Shown piece after piece: positions 39,601-48,200 of a stretch of DNA of 64,000 nt. The translations under genes were made by a program, and so were the position numbers. The notes beneath the pieces are model-generated. The model searched no databases. It saw only the letters and a program-made list of their open reading frames with translations, and was not told where the DNA came from. Every line of letters begins with the position of its first letter. The stretch's first letter is position 1. Source of the stretch: Turritopsis dohrnii. Lineage: Eukaryota > Cnidaria > Hydrozoa > Anthoathecata > Oceaniidae. The stretch is taken from NCBI GenBank assembly GCA_027922465.2, contig BQMF02000047.1:186001-250000 (forward strand), read 5' to 3'.

Positions 39601-39882
39601 GACAGTCTCACCAGGAAACTGTGTGTTGGAAAATGTTCTGACAGTTACATGGATAGATTGTGAATCATAAAGTAAAATTTGTTTAACAACATCATCATGT
39701 TTAAGTTCTGCTACATCTTCATCATTCACTTTAATGATTTCATCACCAGGTTTTAATCCAGCCTTGTCTGCTGGTCCATTTTGATTTACAGAACTGACAA
39801 CGCATGGACCTTGACTTGACAAAATAAAACCTAAACCATGCTTTCCTCGTTGAATTGTCATTCTCTTAATAATAGGAATCAT
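9606..39882 (-). CDS. RGS12: RGS12-type regulator of G-protein signalling (PDZ-PTB-RGS-RBD-RBD-GoLoco)
   Basis: This is a scaffold that speeds GTP hydrolysis on Galpha-i/o and links it to Ras-MAPK signalling. Exons read as 39882-38654, 38519-38262, 35115-35053, 34836-34792, 34712-34493, 20685-20658, 14461-14307, 14203-14117, 14015-13869, 13710-13576, 13492-13414, 13337-13296, 13139-13048, 12117-11935, 11840-11767, 11614-11491, 11379-11289, 11212-10949, 10804-9606. All phases match, giving 1504 codons. Domains are PDZ (about residues 7-85), PTB (230-408), RGS (643-768, with [18 protein letters not shown] and [13 protein letters not shown]), tandem Ras-binding domains (861-1017), GoLoco (about 1106-1128, SGRLDDQRG) and a Ser/Thr-rich tail ending ITFV, a class I PDZ ligand. 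PDZ plus PTB separates RGS12 from RGS14. Length is close to that recalled for vertebrate RGS12. The start is the Met just before the PDZ. The exon at 11212 could instead begin near 11248 in the same phase. Confidence 0.93.
12450..12865. repeat. Short inverted-repeat element in an RGS12 intron
   Basis: The sequence GGACCTTGCGAAACTACGAC near 12473-12492 recurs inverted at about 12845-12862 (GTCGTAGTTTCGTAAGGTCC), with ACAACAACGA-like sequence inside each arm. The arms are about 30 bp and the interior is AT-rich. It looks like a small non-autonomous element. Confidence 0.5.
14600..15154 (-). CDS. Uncharacterised 184-codon open frame within the RGS12 intron
   Basis: An uninterrupted frame with its own ATG lies 139 bp upstream of the exon that opens the RGS domain, on the same strand. 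The composition is protein-like: an amphipathic Glu/Arg-rich stretch (about residues 28-55, including [16 protein letters not shown]), an acidic linker and a His/Tyr-rich region (about 105-145). I do not recognise the family. I see no signal peptide and no membrane segment. No internal splice donor in the phase needed to join the RGS exon was found, so it is more likely a small nested gene or retrogene than an RGS12 exon. No polyadenylation signal is evident downstream. Confidence 0.45.
   Translation of the reverse strand: MVYENSFQNLMECYEEKSRKTSSPAVLEHIFESEEQRIHYEAEKLLREIRAEIKYAESFPEYGNYFSTFPWEDTADTNLPVVEESGDDDVFPDPPNVSSTGGMNYKLLHYYPHTFNDLKQGLLGHHILAKHYLKYVQNYLINSPHHREPVCIKEVSEDYYISRLRLLLINFLSVVKNLQIRFCF
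16136..16316. repeat. Hairpin-forming inverted repeat
   Basis: Arms of about 40 bp (16136-16176 and 16276-16316) are near-perfect inverted complements around the core CTGAAATACATTATACATTT. They are separated by about 100 bp. It could be a miniature element or the arms of a folded intronic RNA. No coding content. Confidence 0.65.
17432..17479. repeat. Two tandem copies of a 24-bp unit
   Basis: Two adjacent 24-bp copies beginning TGTTGATATGTCAATCAAAG differ only at the last base. It is a small intronic duplication. Confidence 0.8.
18178..18258. repeat. 11-bp tandem repeat (TCGATATTTCA / TCGATACTTCA)
   Basis: About seven head-to-tail copies of an 11-bp unit alternate between two variants that differ by one base. 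Each unit carries ATCGAT. Because 11 is not a multiple of 3, any peptide read through it shifts frame, so it is not coding. It lies in an RGS12 intron. Confidence 0.9.
20183..20240. repeat. Two tandem copies of a 29-bp unit
   Basis: Two identical adjacent copies begin TGTTAACCTTTAGTATATGT. This is a recent intronic duplication. Confidence 0.85.
20658..20685 (-). other. RGS12: 28-base microexon of the RGS12-type gene
   Basis: The 28 bases are bordered by acceptor TTTTAG and donor GTAAGA on the minus strand. The upstream exon (34712-34493) ends in phase 0 and the next (14461-14307) needs phase 1, so an exon of length 3n+1 is required. This one fits and reads [10 protein letters not shown] across the junction, joining the basic linker to the segment before the RGS domain. 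It is isolated by introns of about 13.8 kb and 6.2 kb. The call rests on splice consensus and phase only. Confidence 0.65.
22411..22547. repeat. Degenerate 27-29-bp tandem repeat, about five units
   Basis: Successive units share the core CCATATATTAGATACGATGA and vary in length by 2 bp. The array is intronic and not coding. Confidence 0.8.
22578..22667 (-). other. Candidate alternative first exon of RGS12 (short isoform)
   Basis: Two in-frame ATGs start a 30-codon segment with a hydrophobic or amphipathic N terminus ([20 protein letters not shown]) and a basic end. It is followed by a strong donor (GTACGT) in phase 0. The next downstream minus-strand exon, the 28-base one at 20658-20685, accepts phase 0. 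A transcript starting here would make an RGS12 lacking PDZ and PTB, like vertebrate short forms and RGS14. There is no direct evidence that it is expressed. Confidence 0.35.
23489..23694 (-). other. Orphan minus-strand exon candidate
   Basis: A 206-base open segment is bordered by an acceptor (CTATAG) and a strong donor (GTAAGT). It is open in the frame entering in phase 1 and leaving in phase 0. It encodes a Cys-containing peptide with [14 protein letters not shown] and [16 protein letters not shown] do not recognise it. The entry phase does not match the neighbouring RGS12 exon, so it belongs to an alternative transcript, another gene or no gene. Confidence 0.25.
25124..33654 (+). CDS. TSP1/fibronectin III receptor fused to a glutamate-receptor-like potassium channel
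   Basis: Exons read as 25124-25186, 25367-25409, 25912-26166, 26295-26432, 26847-27698, 27783-28019, 28087-28239, 28337-28507, 28587-28757, 28848-28957, 29221-29306, 29405-29553, 29686-29970, 30091-30369, 30466-30768, 30914-31153, 31237-31454, 31625-31876, 32089-32155, 32609-32880, 32992-33151, 33302-33654. All phases match, giving 1618 codons. In order: signal peptide (1-21); Cys-rich head (22-167); Thr/Ser-rich stalk (167-529); TSP1 repeats (530-580, 581-637, 638-695); SEA-like region (695-810); fibronectin III domains (810-904, 905-997, 998-1098); ligand-lobe S1 (1099-1224); TM1 (1225-1251); re-entrant pore with TLGYGD (1281-1286); TM2 (1294-1318); lobe S2 (1336-1460); TM3 (1470-1490); cytoplasmic tail. 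The order S1-TM-pore-TM-S2-TM is that of ionotropic glutamate receptors; the filter is that of potassium channels, as in GluR0. It probably acts at the cell surface. The first two exons are the least certain. Confidence 0.85.
26847..28019 (+). other. Ser/Thr/Gln-rich stalk exons of the channel gene
   Basis: Two exons (26847-27698 and 27783-28019) encode about 360 residues dominated by Thr, Ser, Gln, Asn and Lys, with few hydrophobic residues. This looks like an extended, O-glycosylated, mucin-like stalk that would hold the Cys-rich head away from the TSP1 repeats. The first exon follows a strong pyrimidine-rich acceptor ending TTTTTAG, which decides its start despite the frame being open further upstream. 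Confidence 0.7.
33655..34492. other. 3' flank of the channel gene inside the RGS12 intron
   Basis: About 840 bp separate the channel stop codon from the nearest opposite-strand RGS12 exon. A candidate AATAAA signal lies at 34110-34115 on the plus strand. Nothing else is recognisable. Confidence 0.4.
35116..38261. other. RGS12 intron, no further gene seen
   Basis: Intron between the exons at 38519-38262 and 35115-35053. It is AT-rich with poly-A and poly-T runs. Plus-strand frames (for example 36505-36762 and 37336-37527) are short, Lys/Asn-rich and lack splice support. Confidence 0.5.
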
Positions 39883-39975
39883 TGTGCATAATGAACTTCT
39901 TCAGAATTTACCTCGTTGAATTGTTATTGTCTTATAATAGGAATCACTTTGCATAATAAACTTCTTCAGAATTTA
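39845..39975. repeat. Tandem duplication covering the RGS12 start codon
   Basis: Two adjacent copies of about 66 bp (39845-39910 and 39911-39975) share most positions and both include CTTCTTCAGAATTTA. The copy nearer the gene carries the ATG and first codons of the PDZ-PTB exon. The outer copy lies in the presumed 5' leader and carries a short upstream reading frame of about 17 codons that ends before the main start. Confidence 0.85.
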
Positions 39976-42202
39976 AGAAAATAATCTTGATATGTAGCAT
40001 AGCAACCTATATACAGAGATTTATCAACCAGACCATAGAAACTAATCCTCACAACAAAGGTTAATGAACTGCTTTATAAAATCTACTATATATTTCAAAA
40101 TTTGCTATACAAGGGTTATAAGCACAGGTAGCAATGTCACATTTGCAACTATAGACTACATGAACACGATAAAGCAATATTCAGTGCCAATGTTTTAAAC
40201 ATTTCTCAATACACTCTCAATTTAACTATATATTTTTCAAAAAACTATGTATTACTTTTTTTCTTGTAAAATAAAAAACAATTCCCAAGTTTTTTTTCTC
40301 TCTTCTGCTTATGTTCTATTAGACATTGATTCTGTAGATAGATTGTTGTTTTATGAATCACAGTAAGAATATACAAATAACAAAGAGAATACGATTTCAC
40401 AATTGTGAAAATATGCCCTTATGTTTGTTTGTTTGTTTTTTACACAATACAAAGCTAGTACACCAACAAAGTTCGTAGTTTCGGTATGCAGCACAGATTA
40501 GAATTCCCAAAAATGACCAGGAGAAACAAAGTGAAAATATTTTTTATTTAATAAAATTTTGACTATTTTGCTTTGTTTGTATGTCATCATGGATTTATGG
40601 GAATTGTGTCAAAAAAAAGATTTGACACAACTTTCTTCTTTAGCTACAAATATTTCCACTTTTACTTCTGGCTCGAGTCTAGCTAATTTATTCTATTTTA
40701 CGTTTCAATTTACATGTCGAGTAAGAGTTAGACAACAACAAAAATTGAGATGAGGTATGTTTTCCTCACTGTGAACTGGCGTATTGGTAATATTTTTTGG
40801 ACAGTTCAAAAGATCAACATCATAAAATTCATTCCAAAACAAACAAATATATTTTGCAGAATGATTCACGGCTAAGAATGGAATTGATGTAAAAACGTTC
40901 TGTGTTTTAACGCTAGGAGGAAGCATGGATTAGCTCAGATTACTCTGGCGCCATTTATTCAAAAATGACTACTTCCCACCGACTGCACGCGACATGCAAA
41001 AATTAAAAAAAATTTTACAATCTAGATATTTTCTCTCCCATGCTTTTTTTTTGACCAAAAACAAAAAGTTCATCGCTGACTTTTTGCATGAAATTTTTTT
41101 ATCAAAGAAATGTGACTTTACAGCGGAAATCAAGCACATAAGATCTGTGATAACTTTCCATTCTCCTTTAGTGTGCCGCTTTTATGGTTGTTTTGTTATC
41201 AGAAAACTCTGAAAGATTTAGTTATCACCAAATTAACTCGGACTAAGAGAATAGTATATAAACAAAAAAACAGATTTTTTTTGTTGATTATCATCGTAAT
41301 CCTTCAACTCATTAATTGCTTATTTTGGAAACACAATGACTCAAATCTATGTGTGACGTAAAACAGTATTATGAAACCCTATTCATAAATTTAAACTACT
41401 ACGTTCATCGGCTCGTTTGTAGGCTTGGTAATCATTATGAAAGAATTTCGTGGAACATTTTTCCAAGATAAACAAAACAACGCAAACATCATTATATCAG
41501 GTAGTATTTGATAAGAAGGCATTTGATATTGTGACGTATAAACGTGAAAAAACGAGGCAAGAGGCGTTTATAAATTCCTCCAGCACCCAAACAAATTTTA
41601 TAAAGTTTATACATATACATATTGATAATTTGAGCGGGCGGATTATTCATCAGTGCTAATTATGATTATCCAGTGGGTAATGCTCCGTAGGCAATATTAT
41701 AAAGGGAGGTGGGGGGAATTGTCCTGAAACCTTTCAGATGGTTTTTTTTTACAAACAGCGCTTCGTGTCTAAGTTTATGAATTATTACGTGGTTAGCCTT
41801 TAATAAAAGAATTTCGTGAGAATGTTTTTCCTGAGGTGTCGCTTCTCTTTGTAAACGGCGCAAACGTCATTAATATTCACCTTGAAAACGAGACATTGTT
41901 TGTTGTGACGTAATTCATGAAAAAGGTCTATCAGAGCGTCATCAACTACTTGTAAATGTTGCTTTTATACTCATTTTATAGAAGAGGTTTGAAAGTTTAT
42001 GACTATCTATACAAACAATAACATTTTCAGATCCCATAAATAGATGTCCATACATAATTCCAGATTCCAAAGTAATTACAAAACTGAACATAAATATTGA
42101 CGTCACAACCGAGTCTATCCCTTTCAATCTTTTGTTGATTCGGTGTCGTCACGAAGTTCGGGTGGATAACACTCATCAGGTGGAAACATGTTTGAAATCT
42201 TT
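39976..42202. other. Intergenic region between the RGS12 and Scm-type genes
   Basis: Both neighbours are on the minus strand, so this holds the RGS12 promoter region and the Scm-type 3' end. No strong TATA box or CpG-like segment stands out. A weakly similar pair of segments (about 41440-41480 and 41805-41860, sharing GAATTTCGTG and CAAAC.TCATTA) suggests an old duplicated repeat. No gene is recognised. Confidence 0.4.
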
Positions 42203-45200
42203 TCACGTGAATTTCTCTTGCACCAGTTTCAATTCTTCGATGAGATCGAGCAGTTTGACAGCAGGTCCTAGCTTAAATCCCATATGGCTGAGTACCAAAT
42301 CACGTTGGAGAAGCAACAAAGCTTTTCCGTCGATCTCCTAAAAGGTTAGGATTACTTGATTCGTATCCTGTACATTAAAATTATTATACTTATCTCGAAT
42401 CTCTCCAAATTTGACAACCAGTCTAAGGAAAACTCAAAACTAACAACTGAATGCTTTAACTTACATTTTCTTTGAACTTTTCAATATAATCTTTTAAATC
42501 TGTTTGAACAACGAAGGCAGTGACGTCATCTATGCTCCATAATTTTGGAGCAGTAGTAACCTCTATTCCACCAGCTAAAAGAATAAAGATCGTTAATGAA
42601 CAAAACAAACCAAATCATGCATTATTGCTACCAATAAGTATTGGTATTGATGAATACCAAAATAAAATATAACGAAATAACAGCTTGCTTTAATTCTATG
42701 AACTCAACATCAAGTTACTACCGATCTTCTTTTCCGTTTTCTTCTTTTTGCTAGCTGGTTCCTCAAACCCATCAACATCTACAGTTATTTCTGGTTCGTA
42801 ACGGCTGTCGCTCAAATTGCCTTCCCCACGTCCTTTGCCGCCATTATCTTCACGCGAATGCTCAAAAACCGAGTCGGAGCGCGATATACTCGATTCGGAT
42901 CTTGGGGCGAGGTACGAAACCATTGAATATGAAGAAGTTTCATATGTTTTATCTCTACGGTGAATGTTTTTATAATAGTCCAGATTAGTTGGTCCAGAAG
43001 AGGATGTTCGGGTCCGTGAAATTGATGCAGCAGGTTGTGAATATGATTGGCTGTTAGTTCTTTTGGCTTGTTGAATGATACTATGGCTTGAGCGATTGTT
43101 AGAGCATCGTCTACAGGAACGTAAGTCAGTACTTGAAAACAAGTTACTACAACACCTTAGATTGTCCGAAAACTGCTCTAGTACTGTCCAAAACTTTGAG
43201 ACACGATCCACGCTATTCAAACAACATTGGTAAGTCACTCCGTCACATAGTGCCGTTATAACACAATTTCCACGACCTAAATATGAATGATGGAAGCTTA
43301 TGGAATTAACTGCCAACACAGAAAAAGTCACCAACACAATTTTGTTTCGCTCTTACCTGGTTTCAGGAACCCAAATACAGTTTTGGGGTCGGTGGCGCAT
43401 TTGATCGTATCTTCCAAAATGTTTTTTAATACTGATACGATACTGCCACGATAAACTCGAGGTAAACGTTCAAATTTCTGCGCTTCAATGTATGGCCCAC
43501 AAAAGCAATCACCATTCACAAACACTTCAACTGCAATAACAAAAGAAACGAAAGTCAACAAGATCTATATAGCAAAAAATGATAGCAACCATACCATGAA
43601 TAAAAACATCAATAATAATGAACTCAACCGATCGATCGTTGTTCAAGGTTCACCTTATGTTCTTTTTGGATCAATGATCAACTGACCCCATTTTATTCGG
43701 ATGGATTACATGTTTAGTTATTTCGGTTAGCTCTACATGTTTCTTTTTATAAGCAGCACTAGTAACTTTTCTCAAAAACTTAAGCAACAGTACTACAAGA
43801 ATCTTAGATGAATAAGCAACATACAATTTTGAAACGATGAAACACTAGCATAGCCACAGCACATTTCTTAAAATTGTTACACTATGTTGTTACACTAAGT
43901 TGTCGGACTAGGTTTTACGCTCTATGTAATGATTTGAATGTCCTAGACTTTATACTTGGTATTTTTAATTAAACAACTAAAACGTTTTTCAAGGTTTTCA
44001 AGATGGGACATATATGTATTATCGATTAATGCTTAGCAACAAATTAAGCAACATTACTACTAAAAAATGGTCATTTTTTAAGCAACATTACTACTAATGT
44101 CTGACCTTGGTTGCTTATAAAAAAAACGTGTACTTCACTATTATTTGAACATTCAATTCAAAATTTACATATTTACAAATAAAATATTTACAAACGCAAT
44201 TAAGTTCTACCATTCTAATCCTGCTAAATTATATATTATATACTATATATTATACACTATATATACTATACAAACAACAAATACGGTAACTCACCGTTAT
44301 TAGGCAAGCTTAGCTTGTCTTTCCAAGTGCTTGTGCTACTGACACTCTCCCTCTGAGCTGGCAACGAAATACTGTTACGAAGAGGGGCACTTGTTTGGTT
44401 GGTGTTTTCGCTAGAAACGTGTGGAGGAGAGGTAGATCTACCTTGACTTCTTGGTAAACTAAAGAAATTCGCGAATTTTCTTTTGAATTTGAAAGTCATT
44501 CACTCAATTAAAACTGATGATCAACATCTCTGATAGTGATGTCCTCCATGTAACATATAAATAAAAAGGTTTTCACTGAAAATGGTGTTTTCTGATTGGT
44601 TCTCTGTCATGCGAAGTGATCTCTGATTGGCTCTCGTGCATGAGAAAAAAGTTTAATCACTCAAAATTTCGGTTGGCCTTATGTAGGAAACCTTTCATGA
44701 ATAAATTATGGTCAGTACTAAAACTTTAAAGAAACTCTTCTTTTTGGTATGGAAAACTTTGAACGGAAGATTGTTTTAAGTGGTCCAATATAGAACGTAC
44801 CTTGTTGATGTTTCATCGTTTTTGGTTTCTAAAGAAAAATATTATTAGATTTTCAAAGACACACAAAATGATAATATTGATCAGCAGTTCGATTCCTATG
44901 TGAAAAGTTCAACATGCAAAAAAAAAAAAAAAAAAAAAAAAATAAAATATTCATCTTTGATAAGAAGTAATCCACAAACCAGGTGGTGGTTGCAAATGGT
45001 GATCAGCCCGACCACACCAGCCAGCCGGAAAGAGGTCCCGGCTAGCATAATGACACCAAAACCCAACACCTTTATAACCGTCAAATTCGATTCTTAATTG
45101 TTCGCCATCCACATTGACAACCGTTGCTACACCAATAACCGATGGCTTTTGACGGTTCACTGCTTCTAGCTTCATTCCAGGACTAAAGTAGTTCTCCATT

Positions 45201-48200
45201 GGAATTGTGGGTTCCTGAACCAACACGTGAAAATGCTCACAATACAGTCCAGTTAAAAAACAAGAGAATGAAATGAACAAGATACCTTTTTGAATAGCCT
45301 TGCAGGAGCAATATCGGCAGTGTGAAGACTCGATGCGAAGAAGTTGCTGTAATGTGCTGTATCAAACTTGAAGCCTGAAATTAAAATTCAATATAAAATA
45401 TGACATCCAAACTGAGTAGATGAAAATCCTTTGCCAAGTCTAAAATCATCAAATGTTATTTAGCACCAATGAGGATATTTTTCTCGAAAAGCTTCTGCTA
45501 ACTTTTAATAAATAAATATCTCGTCTTCTTTTTTTTACATAGTGACTCAATCGATTATATCGTTTATCTTCAATAACTTCCGCACTTACAAATAACATTT
45601 TGCTAAAGCAAATGATTATCAGTCCTTGTGCTTCTAACAGCATTAAAGAATTGAATTTCTTACCAACAGGTGGACGAAGCTTCGATCCGTCCGTCCATCC
45701 AACGGGGTGAATGTCACCAGAATCAGGCATTTTCCACACATCAGAAGACGTGTCCGCACCATCGAAATGCAACAACATTCTTGAGCCTTGTATAGCAACG
45801 ACTGTAGCTAAACTATACAACTTTGACCCGTATTGCTCATTGACAGATGCTTCGAGTTTCATGCCAACAACAAAATTGTTTTGAGGTGGATTACGACTCT
45901 ATAATTAGAACTCTACAAATCAACTTCAAGTTTATCAATATTTTAACGAACCACTAGTTATTTTTAGTGAGTTTTCATAGGAGAATCTATACAAAATACT
46001 TATATCCCTAAATATTTCACAGAATGTTATACATTATATTGTAATATTGAATAATAATATTGAAATGGTAGACCTCTCACACTTAGTAAAACTTCTAATG
46101 CAGGTAAAGTTTCTCAGCTTTTTTAATTGTATAGCAAATGTTTATTTTTACATAATTATTGTCAGAAATCTGCTACAGTGAATAATTGCTAATCACTACA
46201 GTATGTGTTTGCACCTTTATATGGTAATTACTTTTGCAACTATTAATCTAATGTAAATAATACGATCAGGAACCTGTTTGAAATAAATCCATGGTGCGGC
46301 TGTGGCTTGGGTTTCAGTCAGGTAATGATCCCAATTGAATGTTAGACTACTTGCTAAAGAAAATTATCAATAAAAAAAAAATATGCTAGTATAAATTCAA
46401 TGCAATTTACTTGATCGAAGGATAAAGACTTACTTGCAACACTTGCAACAGTACTGTCAGAAGCCGGAGAATACCTCACATCATCATGGTACGCTAAAGT
46501 TGGTCGGGTACTTCTTACATACCTAGGCTTACTACTACCACCTTCAACGCTACAAATCTGCTTTACCGCTTCATTAAAACACTTCTCCGAGCACAAACCG
46601 GTACAATAAATTTCACGTCCATCTTTAACCGTTGAAAAATCTTGTAGGTATGATCGAATTTTACACCAATGACAGTAACCAGACTGCCCCATAGAATTAG
46701 ATTTTCCACTTTCTTGAGTAGCCTTTCCTTGTGCAGGTGATTGAGGTTCTGAAAACAAGTTATATGTCTTATTAGAAGAGTGAAAGGGCTTGTGACAGCC
46801 ATTAGCACGATTAATGCCAAACTCACCTATTCTTAAATTGATATTTTCAACAAATGACAGCAGGTGGGCTGAAAAAAGAAACTGGAAAAATGGAAATAAG
46901 TCCACGTAGGATCTCAAAAAACAAAAAAGACAGATAAGCATGATCGTTACCTGGAGTTTTCTTTTCTTGCATCCAGTCACGTTTCGAAGATGGAAGGTTG
47001 TAATGAATCTGCATAGCTTCATTATATTCTTTCATATCTTCTTCATATTGGTCTTCCCAAACCTAAAAAAAACCTCAAAACTGATGAATAAACACACACA
47101 CAAAAAAAACATGTCAAAAATAAAAGACTATGTGGAGAAATGTTAAACTGGGAAAAGCAAAGAACTTTTTAGATTTTCACAATACAAGTAAAAATTAATC
47201 TTTTCTGAAATTTTTTCCCAGATCGCAGAGGTGCACTACGAACTGAAACAATATCAACACAGGAATATTGTTAAAGATATTGTTATTATCAAGTGACATT
47301 TTCATTAACCAATCAGATTTCAATCAAATCGTATCATTTACCGCTTAACAATAACTAACACTTGAAATCATCCCGATAGTTACACAACTTCAAACAATTT
47401 TTGGGGGGATTAAAAGATGTTTTTAATTGCAATTTTGCAGATAGAAAAGAACAACATAAATTATTTATAAAAACATATTCCAGCAGGTTTTTTGCAACAA
47501 CATCATGGTGTATATTCATTTTCATTTAGTAGTATCATTTAACATCATAAGCAATGCTTTTCCATGGGGATTTGAGGTTCAGAAAATTAATATTTTTACA
47601 TAAGATTCAAGTTTTAAAACAGACGAAAAGTTCCAAGTTCCAGTCTGTTCCCCTTTTTCTTATTTTTTCCTGTTTTCACTTTTTTCAAAGAGAAGCTTAT
47701 GTTTTAATGTTTAAGGTGCTACGGTTGTAAGTCACAAGCCATCATTACTGAAAATCTCACAGTTGATGAATTCAGAATTAGACTGCAGTGTTCTGTTGTT
47801 CTGATACTATTGTGATGCATAAATGTTTTAAGCATGCTATATATTATGGAGGATAGTCGAGATCCAGACAACTGATCAGTAAGAAGCGGTTAAACAACCG
47901 ATAAAGACAGTAACATTCTATATTTATGATGGCTTTTAGAAGTGTAAAAATAATTCTAGTTCAATAGTTGAAAAGGAAAACAGATGCGGAAAAGTTAAGA
48001 TTTTACTGGACCAGGATAATGTTTTTTTCTTTGTAAATTCTTATCTAAAAATACTTTAATTCCACAACAACTGCTTATTAAGAAACTATATGATTTTGTG
48101 AATGTAAAGTGATAAAATGTTGACTTCCTTTGTAATTGAAAGTAATTTCAAGAATCCTCAATACAAACTTAATCCAAAAGTTAACAAATGAATGTATCAA

